NCBI RefSeq assembly: GCF_020447265.1
Contig: NZ_JAJADR010000001.1
Span: forward strand, 1,364,001-1,428,000
Source: Hymenobacter lucidus
GTDB lineage: Bacteria > Bacteroidota > Bacteroidia > Cytophagales > Hymenobacteraceae
Direction of reading: 5' to 3'
DNA: 64,000 bases
In this document: positions 44,919 to 54,584 of the stretch, one piece after another
Numbering within the stretch: position 1 is the first letter of the stretch
Layout: each line of letters begins with the position of its first letter
Notes under the pieces: generated by a model
Told to the model about the DNA's origin: nothing
Seen by the model: the letters and a program-made list of their open reading frames with translations, nothing else
The model's database searches: none
Position numbers and translations under genes: made by a program

Positions 44919-45545
44919 ATGAAACACGTATCCGGACTTTTACAGAAGCTAACGGCCTTTGCCGCCGTAGTAGTGGCTCTGAGCAGCTGCAACCGTGCTG
45001 AGTACGCCATGCTGCCCAAAACCTCGTCTTATCACGGTGCCGAGCATCGGTCGGTAAGTGTGAAGCCAGCTTCCGTAGCCACGCCGACTCCTGAGGCCGT
45101 AGCGGCCCCCGAAGCGGTAGCAGTAGCTCCCAAAGCCGAAGCCGCCCCCGCAGCAGTAGCCGCTCCTAAAGCAGTAGCTGCTGCTCCCGCTGCCTCGAAG
45201 GCAACGGTAGCCGCCGCCCCAGCCCAGGCTGAGGCCGCCCAGGGCCCGGTTGCACCGGCCAAAGCCAAGCGTAAGCTGAACGTGCTGGAGCGGGCAATGG
45301 TAGCTAAGGTGGTAAAGAAAGCCGACAAGCTGAGCAACAAGATGCAGCTCAACAAGCACAGCGAGGCTGCCAGCGCCAACAAGCTGCAAGGCAAGCTGCG
45401 TCAGGGTATCATCCTGGTTTTGATTGGTATCCTGGTCGAAATTCTGGGCGCGGCCCTGTCGAGCGGTATCATCTACCTGCTGGGTGCGCTGCTGATTCTG
45501 GTTGGTCTGGTACTCATCGTACTCTACCTGCTCGACGAAATCTAG
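44919..45545 (+). CDS. lipoprotein with Ala/Pro-rich linker and two C-terminal TM segments
   Basis: 208 residues from the ATG at 44919. Lipoprotein signal MKHVSGLLQKLTAFAAVVV to ALSSC (lipobox LSSC), a low-complexity Ala/Pro/Lys linker of about 80 residues (for example AAPAAVAAPKAVAAAPAASK), a basic helix (LNVLERAMVAKVVKKADKLS) and two closely spaced TM helices at the end (IILVLIGILVEILGAALSS and IIYLLGALLILVGLVLIVLYL). A lipid at one end and TM hairpin at the other suggest it spans part of the envelope. Family unknown, but similar proteins recur in Hymenobacteraceae. A terminator follows. Confidence 0.78.
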   Translation: MKHVSGLLQKLTAFAAVVVALSSCNRAEYAMLPKTSSYHGAEHRSVSVKPASVATPTPEAVAAPEAVAVAPKAEAAPAAVAAPKAVAAAPAASKATVAAAPAQAEAAQGPVAPAKAKRKLNVLERAMVAKVVKKADKLSNKMQLNKHSEAASANKLQGKLRQGIILVLIGILVEILGAALSSGIIYLLGALLILVGLVLIVLYLLDEI

Positions 45546-45566
45546 CAGCTGCCGGTTCGTAATTAG

Positions 45567-45600
45567 AAAGCCCCGCTGGTGTATCCGGCGGGGCTTTTTT
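45567..45600 (+). terminator. intrinsic terminator
   Basis: AAAGCCCCGC (45567-45576) and GCGGGGCTTT with a run of six T, loop with additional GG/CC pairing. Ends the lipoprotein gene. Confidence 0.92.
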
Positions 45601-45780
45601 CGTGTCATGCGGATACGGTAGGTGACTCTCGTTTCAGGCTTTTCAGACAGCTGACAGAAGCCATTCGGTGCTTAGTCAGGCCTGAAGTGCTCCTTGGCAT
45701 TTGGCAGCAGCCGGAAATTCGCGTGCTTACGGATGGAAGTATAGTAATCCGCTATTGAACGTTGCCATTATTCGTGCCCT

Positions 45781-46554
45781 ATGAAGCTCTTCTGCTTCTG
45801 GCTCTTGCTCGGCAGCCTGCTTGCTGTTAGCTGCCAGAGTACCCGGCTGGCCGCCACGCTGCCCGCATTACGAGAATATGGCGCAGCAGCGCCCCATTCG
45901 GTACCAACGGCTGCCGATTACGCCGACCAGGCCGCCTTATTGCCCGCATTTACGGCCAGTGCTGCCCCGAATACGCTGCCAGCGCCGGAGCTAGGGCCAC
46001 CAAGTAAAATTCTGGGGCCCCGCCAAATACCGTTACCAGCTCGGGCCCCGGCTAGCCACCCGCTGGCCCCCGATACCACTATGCGTCGCCCATCAGCTTC
46101 CGGCCCCGACCCAGCTACTACCCGCACGAATATCGTTGGAACTGTAATAGGAGCCGCCGGGATTGGCTTGCTGCTGACGGCTGATATCAAGATCTATGAG
46201 GTGACAACCACTAAAGATCGGGGCAGTTTTTTGAAAGTGCTGGGCGGACTTTTTCTGACCATGCTGGGAGTAGCTTTGGCTTTTAACCAGGGTAAAAACG
46301 GGCGCCGGCGGCTGCAGCGGGAAACCCGTCGGGCAGAACGTCTGGCCAAACTCAAACCCGAAGTCATCAGTGAAGCGGAAGCGGAAAGACGCCGCAAAAG
46401 AGCCTCGCGCCGCTCCGGACTATTCGTCATGCTGGGCGGTGCGCTACTGGTTGGGGTAGCGTTTCTGCTAAATCCGCTGGCTACTATAGTCTTTTGTCTG
46501 CTCGGGGCAGCTGTGCTAATAGCCGGATTCCTGTTGGTAATCGGCTTTGTTTAA
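45781..46554 (+). CDS. lipoprotein with three TM segments, function unknown
   Basis: 257 residues from the ATG at 45781. Signal MKLFCFWLLLGSLLAVSC (lipobox AVSC), a Pro/Ala-rich stretch to about residue 115, then TM helices near 118-136 (IVGTVIGAAGIGLLLTADI), 150-165 and two at the C-terminus (GLFVMLGGALLVGVAFLL and IVFCLLGAAVLIAGFLLV), with a very basic loop between (KNGRRRLQRETRRAERLAK). The arrangement echoes the protein at 44919 (lipobox, low-complexity linker, paired TM helices), so the two may be distant relatives. Convergent with priA by 18 bp. Confidence 0.72.
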   Translation: MKLFCFWLLLGSLLAVSCQSTRLAATLPALREYGAAAPHSVPTAADYADQAALLPAFTASAAPNTLPAPELGPPSKILGPRQIPLPARAPASHPLAPDTTMRRPSASGPDPATTRTNIVGTVIGAAGIGLLLTADIKIYEVTTTKDRGSFLKVLGGLFLTMLGVALAFNQGKNGRRRLQRETRRAERLAKLKPEVISEAEAERRRKRASRRSGLFVMLGGALLVGVAFLLNPLATIVFCLLGAAVLIAGFLLVIGFV

Positions 46555-46572
46555 CCGCCGCCTCGTTTCCGG

Positions 46573-49110
46573 CTACATTGGGTCCACGTCGGCTACCAAG
46601 CGGGCCTGCTTGAACTCTTTCTGATCTTTCACCACGTTGATGGCCTCCGAAATCTGGCCTTTGGCATGCTTGAGCACCGTGTGTTCCCGGTCGAGCTTGA
46701 TGGTAATTTCCTGCAGGTAGAAGTTCCGGATGCGGAAGATATAAGGAGCCTCCGGACCCAGCACGGCCTCCCGGCCCAGCCGGTACACCAGCTCCTGGGT
46801 GAGCAGAATAGCGGCCTGCTCAGCCACCAGTTGGTCGACGTGCTTTACCGTGAGCCGGATAACGCGCATGAAGGGCGGAAAGCCGTACTCGCGCCGCTGG
46901 GTAATTTCGTACTCGTAGAATTCGAGGTAGTCGTTGCGGATTACCTTGTCGAAAATCACCTGGGCCGGGTCGGCCGTCTGGATGATGACTTTGCCCTTCT
47001 TGCCCTTGCGCCCGGCCCGTCCGCTCACCTGCACAAACATCTGGAACGCCCGCTCGTGGGCCCGGAAATCCGGATAATGAATGATGCTGTCGGCGTTGAT
47101 GATACCCACCAGACTCACGTTGGCAAAGTCCAGACCCTTGGTCACCATCTGAGTGCCTACCAGCACGTTGGTCGTCTGCTGCTCGAAGTCCGAAATAATC
47201 TGCTGGTAGGAGTTCTTGGCCCGGGTCGTGTCGAGGTCCATGCGCTGCACGTTGGCCTGGGGCAGCATGATCTTGAGGTCGTCCTCGATTTTCTCGGTGC
47301 CGAAGCCCACGGTTTTCAGGTTGCGGGAGCCGCAGGCGGGGCACTCCACCGGCATCCGGTCGTGGAAGCCGCAGTAGTGGCAGCGCAGCTCGTGGGCGTG
47401 CTTGTGGTAGGAGAGGCTCACGGCGCAGTTCTTACACTTCGGAATCCAGCCGCAGTCGAGGCAGGAAATGAAGGGCGAGTAGCCGCGGCGGTTCTGAAAC
47501 AGGATAACCTGCTCCTTCAAGCCCAGCTTCCGCTCAATCTCGCTCAGCAACTCGGGCGTGAAGTGGTTGAGCATCTTTTTGGCGTCGCGCTGCTTGCGCG
47601 TATCCACCAGCTCAATTTCGGGCAGGCCGGCCTCGCCAAACCGCTTGCTGAGCGTAACTAGGCCCCAGCGCCCGGCCCGGGTCTGGTAATAGGTTTCTAC
47701 GGCTGGCGTGGCCGAGCCCAGCAGGGTTTTGGCACCCTGGAAGTTGGCCATCATCAGGGCCACTTCCCGGGCGTTGTAGCGCGGGGCCGGGTCGTACTGC
47801 TTGTAGCTGCTCTCGTGCTCCTCGTCCACGATGATGAGCGAGACGTTATCAAACGGAAGAAATACCGCCGACCGCACGCCCACTACCACCTGAAAGCGGC
47901 CCGACAGCACGCCGTTCCACACTTCCACCCGCTCGTTGTCGGAGAATTTGGAATGGTACACGCCCAGGCGCGTACCGAACACGCGCATCAGCCGGGTGAC
48001 AATCTGGGCTGTGAGGGCAATTTCGGGCAGTAGGTAGAGCACCTGTCCGCCGCCGTCGAGGGCCTTGCGGATCAACTCGATGTAGATTTCGGTTTTGCCC
48101 GCGCCCGTTACGCCGTGCAGCAGTACAATATCCTTTTCGCCAAACTGCTTGAGCACCTCATCGTGGGCCGACTGCTGGGCTTCGCTGAGCGTGAAGGGCA
48201 TCTTGGCTTCCGGCGAATCATCCATCGGGAAGCGCGACACAATGACGTCGAACTGCTCCAGCACGCCGTTTTTGATGAGCGTATTCACTGCCGAAGGGGA
48301 GAGGTGCGGGGCGCTGGTGAGGTAGGCCTTTTCGATGCCTTGGTGGTTGGCGTGCACATTCTGGTACACCGGCACGCGCTGCAAATAGCGCATTAGCACG
48401 TCGAGCTGCTTGGGCTTGCTCGCCAGGCGGGTAAACAGCTCTTCAATGGCTGCTTCCTCCACGAAGTGGTGGGCCAGCCGCACTTTCTTCACCACTTTGG
48501 GCGAATATTTATCAGCCAGGTGCTCAAACAGGAAGATGACGTCCTTCTGAATCAGGGACTTGATGACCTTGTGAAAGTTGGTGTTGCCCAGCAAATCCCC
48601 GACTTCGGTAAAAGTCAGCGCCTTGCCATCCTCGGAGCTGAGTACATCCACGATTCGCTCTTCTTGCTCGCTCAGCGGGTAGGGGTTGGCCTCGGGCACG
48701 TAGGCTGGGTGCAGCTGAATGCGCGACTCCGAGCTGAGCTTCAGCGCCGAGGGCAACGCCGCGTTGATAACCTCGCCTAGGGTGCACATATAGTAGTCAG
48801 CCATCCAGCGGAAGAGCTTCAGCTGGGCCTGCGTCACCACTGGCGCATCGTCGATAAACTCCAGGATGTACTTGGCCTGGTACTGCGCCGGCGGGGTTTC
48901 GTGCACGGCAGCCACGATGCAGCTGAGCGTCTTTTTGGCCCCGAACTGCACAATCACGCGGCCCCCGATAACGACGTCGTCGTTCATCTCGTAGGGCACG
49001 CGGTAAGTATACAGCTTGGGCAGCGGCAGGGGCAGAATTACGTCGACAAACAGCGTGACGCGGTCGGCTCCGGCGGCTTCCGGCTGGGCAAAGTCAAAGG
49101 AAAGGCTCAA
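46573..49110 (-). CDS. priA: primosomal replication protein N' (PriA helicase)
   Basis: 845 residues. N-terminal 3'-DNA-binding domain (VTLFVDVILPLPLPKLYTYR), Walker A LLHGVTGAGKTEIYIEL (about residue 330), Walker B LIIVDEEHESSYKQ, motif III LLGSATPAVETY, then the zinc-binding insert with eight Cys (CLDCGWIPKCKNC, CHYCGFHDRMPVECPACG) and the C-lobe with VLVGTQMVTKGLDFANVSLV and QVSGRAGRKGKKG. It reloads the replisome at stalled forks. The start is a TTG (49108-49110): no ATG lies between it and an in-frame TAG 15 bp upstream, and a -7 element stands 28 bp up. Confidence 0.96.
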   Translation of the reverse strand: MSLSFDFAQPEAAGADRVTLFVDVILPLPLPKLYTYRVPYEMNDDVVIGGRVIVQFGAKKTLSCIVAAVHETPPAQYQAKYILEFIDDAPVVTQAQLKLFRWMADYYMCTLGEVINAALPSALKLSSESRIQLHPAYVPEANPYPLSEQEERIVDVLSSEDGKALTFTEVGDLLGNTNFHKVIKSLIQKDVIFLFEHLADKYSPKVVKKVRLAHHFVEEAAIEELFTRLASKPKQLDVLMRYLQRVPVYQNVHANHQGIEKAYLTSAPHLSPSAVNTLIKNGVLEQFDVIVSRFPMDDSPEAKMPFTLSEAQQSAHDEVLKQFGEKDIVLLHGVTGAGKTEIYIELIRKALDGGGQVLYLLPEIALTAQIVTRLMRVFGTRLGVYHSKFSDNERVEVWNGVLSGRFQVVVGVRSAVFLPFDNVSLIIVDEEHESSYKQYDPAPRYNAREVALMMANFQGAKTLLGSATPAVETYYQTRAGRWGLVTLSKRFGEAGLPEIELVDTRKQRDAKKMLNHFTPELLSEIERKLGLKEQVILFQNRRGYSPFISCLDCGWIPKCKNCAVSLSYHKHAHELRCHYCGFHDRMPVECPACGSRNLKTVGFGTEKIEDDLKIMLPQANVQRMDLDTTRAKNSYQQIISDFEQQTTNVLVGTQMVTKGLDFANVSLVGIINADSIIHYPDFRAHERAFQMFVQVSGRAGRKGKKGKVIIQTADPAQVIFDKVIRNDYLEFYEYEITQRREYGFPPFMRVIRLTVKHVDQLVAEQAAILLTQELVYRLGREAVLGPEAPYIFRIRNFYLQEITIKLDREHTVLKHAKGQISEAINVVKDQKEFKQARLVADVDPM

Positions 49111-49137
49111 CGGACAGATCAGCTAACAACAGGACCA

Positions 49138-49145
49138 CAAAGGTA
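49138..49145 (-). promoter_or_regulatory. -7 promoter element of priA
   Basis: TACCTTTG on the minus strand, 28 bases from the TTG start. No -33 TTTG seen. Confidence 0.45.
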
Positions 49146-49219
49146 AGCCGAATTGCGGGCCGGAGGTTTCCGCCGGGCCAGCACTTGGGCTTATATGGGT
49201 CAGGGCCAACCACTAAAAG

Positions 49220-51274
49220 TTAGCCGGCCACATGGTTGGGCAGTTGCGCCAGGGCCTCCGCTACCGAATGCACCGGCTGCTGACAGCTACGGTTGAAACA
49301 CACGTAAAGGGTGGTTTGGCCGTTTGGGGCCGTGCGCTGCCGCAACAGCGGCAGCTCGGCCGCTGCTGGGGCACCGGCCAGTACGGCGTGGGGCAGAAAG
49401 TGCCGACCCAGCTCGGCGCGCATGTCTTCTGCTTCGGGCCCCACAATGGCAATTTCGGCCATTGGTTGCAGCAGGGCGGCGTAAAGAGCAGCCCAGTTGG
49501 CCAGGTGCTGCGGTTCTTTCACTACCAGTTCCTGCACTTGAGCCAACATGGTAGCGGCCAAGTCATGGTACTCGTCGTTTTCCAGGTGCAAACTTAGCCG
49601 CAGCAGGTTGTGGGCCATTACCGAATTGGAGCCGGGAATTACATTGTCGAACAACTCCTTTTTGCGAGCAATAAGTTTTTCCCCTGCATCGTCGGTATAG
49701 AAGAACTGGTTTTCCTTCGGGTCGAAGAAGTGGGTCAGCACGTACCGGGCTAGCTCATCGGCCTCGTGCAGCCACTGCGCATCGAACGTGACTTCGTAGA
49801 GCCCTACATAAGCCTGAATAGTCAGCGCATAGTCTTCCAGAAACCCGTCGATGGTGGCGCGGCCGGCTTTGTAGTTGCGGTGCAGCCGTGGGCCGTGGCG
49901 CAGGTTTTGTTGCAGGAAACGCGCGTTTTGCAGGGCCAGGGCCAGAAATTCAGCTTCGCCAAAGGCCCGGTAGGCATCCACGAGGCCAATCAGCATGAGG
50001 GCATTCCAGCCGGTCAGAATTTTGTCGTCGAGGCCCGGCCGTACCCGTTTGGCGCGGGCCCGCATGATTTTCTTTTTCCACTCGGCTACCAACTCGGCCA
50101 GCACCTCGGGCGCCAGCTCGTGGCGGGCGGCAAAGTCGGCGTCCGACTCGTGGCGGTGCAGAATGTTGCGGCCATGCTCCCAGTTGCCTAGGGCCGTGCA
50201 GTTGTAGTAGTCCGAAAACAGCGGCTCCTGCTCGCCGATAATGTGCTGCAGCTCCTCCTTCGTAAATACGTAAAACTTGCCTTCCTCGCCTTCACTATCG
50301 GCATCCAGGGAAGAGTAAAATCCGCCATCCGGACTCATTAGCTCCCGCTGCACGAAAGCAATAGTGTCGTAAACTACCGTGCGGAAAAGCTTATCCTGCG
50401 TCAACTGATAGGCTTCGGAATATAAGCTGACTAGTTGCCCGTTGTCGTAGAGCATCTTCTCGAAGTGGGGCACCAGCCACTCGGCGTCCACCGAATAGCG
50501 GGCAAAACCGCCACCGGCTTGGTCGTATATGCCACCCCAGGCCATTTCGCGCAGCGTCAGCACGGTGTGGGTAAGGGCCAGGGGGCTACCGGTGCGAGCG
50601 TGGGCGCGCAACAAAAACCGCCCAATGCTGGGCATCGGAAACTTTGGGGCGCGGTTCATGCCGCCTTTCTCTGGGTCAAACCGTATGCTCAGGTTATACA
50701 CCAGCAGCTGAAACTGCTCGGTTGATACCGCCAGCTTTGCTGCTGTGGCACCATATTTTTCCAGGTCACTGGCCCGCAGCACCCGCGCAAATTCCTCGGC
50801 CGATTTGTCGAGCTGCGCCCGGTCTTCTCCCTGATACGCTTGGCCGATACTTTCCAGGAGTTGCGTCCAGCTACGGGGCGGGAAGTAGGTGCCGCCATAG
50901 AAGGGCTTGGCCTCCGGGTTCAGAAACACGTTCAGCGGCCAGCCGCCCTGTACGCCCATTGCCTGCAGAGCGTCCATGTACACTTGGTCCACGTCGGGCC
51001 GCTCTTCCCGGTCTACTTTGATGCACACGAAATGGGCGTTCATCACCTGCGCAATGCGCGGATTTTCGAACGATTCCTGTTCCATAACATGGCACCAGTG
51101 GCAGGCAGCATAGCCAATGCTAACCAGGATGGGCTTTTGTTCGGCCTGAGCGCGGCTCAGCGCCTCCGGCCCCCATGGGTACCAGTCCACCGGGTTGTGG
51201 GCGTGCTGCAGCAAATACGGGCTGGTTTCCTGGCTGAGGCGGTTGGCTGCCGCCGACGATGGGGAAGAAGACAT
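49220..51274 (-). CDS. thioredoxin-fold DUF255 / YyaL (SSP411) family protein
   Basis: 684 residues from the ATG at 51272-51274. The N-terminal thioredoxin-like domain begins [21 protein letters not shown] and has the CxxC motif in [15 protein letters not shown], then [20 protein letters not shown]. The rest is an alpha/alpha-barrel of the N-acylglucosamine 2-epimerase-like type ([57 protein letters not shown]). Family members are universal but their function is unsettled; the human homologue is linked to sperm physiology. No signal peptide, so cytoplasmic. It sits after the terminator of the GSCFA gene, so it needs a promoter inside that region. Confidence 0.92.
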   Translation of the reverse strand: MSSSPSSAAANRLSQETSPYLLQHAHNPVDWYPWGPEALSRAQAEQKPILVSIGYAACHWCHVMEQESFENPRIAQVMNAHFVCIKVDREERPDVDQVYMDALQAMGVQGGWPLNVFLNPEAKPFYGGTYFPPRSWTQLLESIGQAYQGEDRAQLDKSAEEFARVLRASDLEKYGATAAKLAVSTEQFQLLVYNLSIRFDPEKGGMNRAPKFPMPSIGRFLLRAHARTGSPLALTHTVLTLREMAWGGIYDQAGGGFARYSVDAEWLVPHFEKMLYDNGQLVSLYSEAYQLTQDKLFRTVVYDTIAFVQRELMSPDGGFYSSLDADSEGEEGKFYVFTKEELQHIIGEQEPLFSDYYNCTALGNWEHGRNILHRHESDADFAARHELAPEVLAELVAEWKKKIMRARAKRVRPGLDDKILTGWNALMLIGLVDAYRAFGEAEFLALALQNARFLQQNLRHGPRLHRNYKAGRATIDGFLEDYALTIQAYVGLYEVTFDAQWLHEADELARYVLTHFFDPKENQFFYTDDAGEKLIARKKELFDNVIPGSNSVMAHNLLRLSLHLENDEYHDLAATMLAQVQELVVKEPQHLANWAALYAALLQPMAEIAIVGPEAEDMRAELGRHFLPHAVLAGAPAAAELPLLRQRTAPNGQTTLYVCFNRSCQQPVHSVAEALAQLPNHVAG

Positions 51275-51295
51275 GGGCACGGTGCTGAGGGTAAA

Positions 51296-51330
51296 AAACA
51301 AAACCCGACCACTGGGGCCGGGTTTTGTTT
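51296..51330 (-). terminator. intrinsic terminator of the GSCFA gene
   Basis: AAACAAAACCCG (51296-51307) and CGGGTTTTGTTT (51319-51330), followed on the minus strand by more T. It overlaps the stop codon at 51329-51331 and lies 22 bp before the next start. Confidence 0.85.
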
Positions 51331-53566
51331 ACGAAGCTGATGGAGTTTCGTCGGCCGCCGCTTTCTTACGGGGTGGCCGGCTGCGTTTCTTCGGGGCCTC
51401 CGCTTGGGGAGCTTCCGGAGCTGGTGCCGGGGCGGGCGGCGGGGGCGTTTTTGCCTTACTCACCTTTGGCTTGGCAGGCTTCGGCTTTGCGGCTGGCGCT
51501 TGGGCTGCCTCCGCCGGGGCTGCTTGGGGCTTGGCGAGTTTCGGCCGGGTCGTTGCCGCCACCTTGGCCGCTGGTTTGGCCACCGGCTTTGCTTCTGGTT
51601 TCGGCTTGGCAGCAGCTTTGGCCCGCGGCTTTTTCACTGCGGCGGCCGGCGTAGCCTCTGGCATCGGTTCCGGCGCAGCCGGTGTGGAAGCTGCTTCCGG
51701 TGGTGCTACGGGGGCCGGAGTCACTGCTACGACCGGCTCCGCTACCACTGGTGTGGTTGGCGCGGCCGTGGCTGGCGGCTCAACGGGTGGTGTTATGGGC
51801 TCAGCAGGCGCTTCTGCGTACAGGGGAGCCGGCTTTTTGCGGTTGGCGCGGGGCGGCGTGGTAATGATACGGTCTTTAGCCACGCGAGGCTTTTTCTCCG
51901 CTCCAGCCCGACCGCCTTTGCTGCGGGCCGGGGCTTTGGGCTCCGGCTGCTCGGGTATCGACAGTTCTTCGTCCGAGTCGTCATCGTCCATCACCTGCAG
52001 CCAGTCGGCTTTCGGCTCAGGGCGGGGCTGTGGAATAGGTGTCCGTACGGCTGCCACGGGTCGGGCGGCCTCAGCTACCACCGGCTGTGGCTGAGCTTCC
52101 GAAGCCACAGGTTCAGGCGTTGCCACAGGTACCACCGGAGCCTGAACTGGGGCCGAGTAGCTTTCCGGCTCTGCTGGCGTGGTAGAGAGAACTTCTTCGG
52201 ACTCGGAGCTGGTCACAGCCTCCGATACGGTGGCGGCTGCGGCTTCGGCAGCCTGCTGAGCATATAGCTGAGCGGCCTTTTTGCGGGCCGTACGCTTGGC
52301 ACCACCCCGGCTGCGCCGCTTCTTCTTGGGGAAAAGCGGGGCTTCAGTTGCCGCGGCCGATTCGAGCGACTCTTCTTCCGAATCATCGTCCTCATCATCC
52401 TCGGCATCATCTGCTGCGGTCAACTCTGCCACCGGCGGAGTTGAACTGGGGACCGGCGTCGGAGCCGGTACCGGCAGGGGAGTGGGTACCGAAGCCAAAT
52501 ACACAGGCTGGTCGGCCGGTTCGCCAATATCAATCCGCTCTTCATCATCATCCGGCTCGGGCTCTGGCAGAGGGGCAGCTTTGGCCTTTGGCAATGCCAC
52601 CAATTGCCGCTCTATCTCCTGCATTTCGGCTTGCACATCGGCCTGGGTGGCAAGTTTCTGCAGGCGGGCCAGCGTGGCTTCCAGGAATTCGCGGTGTTCC
52701 GGCGCTTCGGCATACAGGGGCCGGTGGGCCAGGGCCTGCCGCACCGATTCCCACTCGCGGCGGAAACGGCCGAAATTGCTGTCGAAATACGTGCGGGTAA
52801 ACCGCTCCCAGATATAGTTTTCCGCCGTTTCCGACGGGTGCAGCATATCGGAAGCGTAGAAACGGTAGTCGCGCAAATCGTCCAGCAGCAGTTCGTAGGC
52901 CGGAAAATACGACACGTCCGGTAGCAATTCGCTCAAATAGTGGCAGGCCACGCGTAGCACCGACTTACTTACTGAGTTAAGAGGCAGCGTGTCCTTAAGG
53001 TGGCGCACCGGGCTTACCGTCAGAATAAAACGCAGTTTGGGGTTGGCCCGCCGCAGGTAGGCGTGGGTTTCCGCTACGGCATTGATAATTTCGTCCGGCG
53101 TGAGCAGCACTTTCTCAAACCGCTCGGCCGGTACTTTGTGGCAGTTGTTAACCACCTCGTCGGTTTCCAGCAACCTGTAGGCGTAAGCTGTGCCCAGCGT
53201 GAGCATTACCACATCAGTATTTTGCAGAAACTCGCCGGTTTCCCGCATCAGCTCCTGAATCTGCTGGAGCAGCGTCACAGGCGAGTCGGCGCCGATGGTG
53301 GCGTGCAAATCGTAACTCTGCCAGCGGCCCCGGGCTTCCACCAGATGCTGTTGCCAGTCTTGATCTTCGCCGGCGGCCGCGCGAAGCAGCTGGCACGCCG
53401 AAAGCGGATTAAATACGGTACCAAAGGGGTTAATTAGTGTCTTAACCTTGGTGGCGGCCAGCCGGCTGCCGATGGTATCCGAAAAGCACGAGCCCACCGT
53501 CAGCACTTGGGCCGAGAGCGGCAGCTGTTGCGGGTGCGGCGTAAGTGGTAATTCAGTACGAAACAT
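51329..53566 (-). CDS. GSCFA-domain protein with long low-complexity tail
   Basis: 745 residues from the ATG at 53564-53566. The first 300 residues are a GSCFA domain, an SGNH-hydrolase relative: VLTVGSCFSDTIGSRL (GSCF at 25-28, probable nucleophile block), INPFGTVFNPLS, VVMLTLGTAYAYRL, ILTVSPVRHLKDT and YRFYASDMLHPSETAENYIWERF (Asp-x-x-His). The remainder is a Glu/Asp patch, basic stretches (KKKRRSRGGAKRTARKKAAQ) and a 250-residue Ala/Pro/Lys tail like eukaryotic histone H1 tails. GSCFA proteins are thought to be acyl hydrolases or transferases of glycans; the tail is unusual and may bind nucleic acid or wall polymer. Confidence 0.85.
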   Translation of the reverse strand: MFRTELPLTPHPQQLPLSAQVLTVGSCFSDTIGSRLAATKVKTLINPFGTVFNPLSACQLLRAAAGEDQDWQQHLVEARGRWQSYDLHATIGADSPVTLLQQIQELMRETGEFLQNTDVVMLTLGTAYAYRLLETDEVVNNCHKVPAERFEKVLLTPDEIINAVAETHAYLRRANPKLRFILTVSPVRHLKDTLPLNSVSKSVLRVACHYLSELLPDVSYFPAYELLLDDLRDYRFYASDMLHPSETAENYIWERFTRTYFDSNFGRFRREWESVRQALAHRPLYAEAPEHREFLEATLARLQKLATQADVQAEMQEIERQLVALPKAKAAPLPEPEPDDDEERIDIGEPADQPVYLASVPTPLPVPAPTPVPSSTPPVAELTAADDAEDDEDDDSEEESLESAAATEAPLFPKKKRRSRGGAKRTARKKAAQLYAQQAAEAAAATVSEAVTSSESEEVLSTTPAEPESYSAPVQAPVVPVATPEPVASEAQPQPVVAEAARPVAAVRTPIPQPRPEPKADWLQVMDDDDSDEELSIPEQPEPKAPARSKGGRAGAEKKPRVAKDRIITTPPRANRKKPAPLYAEAPAEPITPPVEPPATAAPTTPVVAEPVVAVTPAPVAPPEAASTPAAPEPMPEATPAAAVKKPRAKAAAKPKPEAKPVAKPAAKVAATTRPKLAKPQAAPAEAAQAPAAKPKPAKPKVSKAKTPPPPAPAPAPEAPQAEAPKKRSRPPRKKAAADETPSAS

Positions 53567-53596
53567 TCTACAGTAATAAGGCCCGATAATGGCCAA

Positions 53597-53807
53597 CGAA
53601 CAGGCAACCTACTCAACTCTGTTCTTTCAGCCAAAACCGGGGCGAAGGAATAGCAGGGGAGAGGCCGATACAAATCTTACGGGCCTTGGCGCCGCCCGGA
53701 TTATCTTATCCTTTGGCTAAAGGTATACACCTCTCACCAATAAGCTGTTTCACTCCGCTACGGTATGGGAGCCTGCATCCTTGCCCAGGCAGAAGTAATA
53801 AGTAGCA
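53597..53807. other. intergenic region between GSCFA gene and rplI terminator
   Basis: Leader of the GSCFA gene, otherwise without reading frame, repeat or recognisable promoter element. Confidence 0.35.
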
Positions 53808-53841
53808 AAAAAGCCTGACTACCGCGGTAGCCAGGCTTTTT
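53808..53841 (-). terminator. terminator of the rpsF-rpsR-rplI operon
   Basis: AAAAAGCCTG (53808-53817) and CAGGCTTTTT (53832-53841) with CTACCG/CGGTAG stacked inside after one mismatch. On the minus strand followed by T residues. Confidence 0.92.
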
Positions 53842-53863
53842 AAGTATGCGAAGTGGCAGCAGC

Positions 53864-54307
53864 TTACTCAGCTACTACGTTGAAGCGCACCTGGTGCTTC
53901 ACTTCTTTGTGCAGGTTGATGGTAGCCGTATACTCACCAGCCGACGCAGGCTCCTGATCGAAGGAGATGCGCTTGCGGTCTACGTCTACGCCCTTGGCTT
54001 TCAGTGCCTCGGCCAGCTGCAGGGTGGTAACGCGGCCGAAAATCTTGCCGGTTTCGCCCACTTTGGCTTTGATATCGAAAGCAGCATCACCGATTTTGTC
54101 GGCAATAGCCTGCGCGTCACCTTTGATCTTGTCGGCTTTGTGAGCAGCCTGACGTACGTTCTCGGCAACGATTTTCTTGTTGGTCTTGTCGGCCAGAATC
54201 GCCAGACCCTGCGGCAGCAGGTAGTTACGACCGTAACCGGACTTTACAGTAACGATGTCGTTCTTGTAGCCCAGGTTCTTGACGTCGTCTTTCAGAATTA
54301 CTTCCAT
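53864..54307 (-). CDS. rplI: 50S ribosomal protein bL9
   Basis: 147 residues. N-terminal rRNA-binding domain MEVILKDDVKNLGYKNDIV with SGYGRNYLLPQGLA, a long connecting helix (NKKIVAENVRQAAHKADKIK) and a C-terminal domain (GKIFGRVTTLQLAEALKAKG). Third gene of the conserved bacterial cluster rpsF-rpsR-rplI; 21 bp after rpsR. Confidence 0.98.
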   Translation of the reverse strand: MEVILKDDVKNLGYKNDIVTVKSGYGRNYLLPQGLAILADKTNKKIVAENVRQAAHKADKIKGDAQAIADKIGDAAFDIKAKVGETGKIFGRVTTLQLAEALKAKGVDVDRKRISFDQEPASAGEYTATINLHKEVKHQVRFNVVAE

Positions 54308-54328
54308 GTCAGTCTCTGTAAGAAGGGT

Positions 54329-54580
54329 TTACTTCAACGAATCGGTTACGTAGGGCATCAAGGCCAAGTGACGGGCTTTGGCCACGGCTTGAGCAATTTT
54401 GCGCTGGAATTTCAGGCTGGTGCCGGTGATACGACGGGGCAGAATGCGGCCCTGCTCGTTCACGAACTTCAGCAAGAAGTTCGGGTCTTTGTAGTCCACG
54501 TACTTAATGCCGTTCTTCTTGAAGCGGCAGTATTTCTTGCGCGTGTCCTGCTTGTGGATTTTCTCGTTGGCTAGGCTCAT
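54329..54580 (-). CDS. rpsR: 30S ribosomal protein bS18
   Basis: 83 residues with the bS18 signature KKYCRFKKNGIKYVDYKD and ILPRRITGTSLKFQRKIAQAVAKARHLALMPY. It forms a heterodimer with bS6 on the platform of the small subunit. In Bacteroidota structures, bS18 with bS6 and bS21 helps hide the anti-Shine-Dalgarno sequence, which explains the poor ribosome-binding sites in this window. Four bp after rpsF. Confidence 0.98.
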   Translation of the reverse strand: MSLANEKIHKQDTRKKYCRFKKNGIKYVDYKDPNFLLKFVNEQGRILPRRITGTSLKFQRKIAQAVAKARHLALMPYVTDSLK

Positions 54581-54584
54581 GGTC

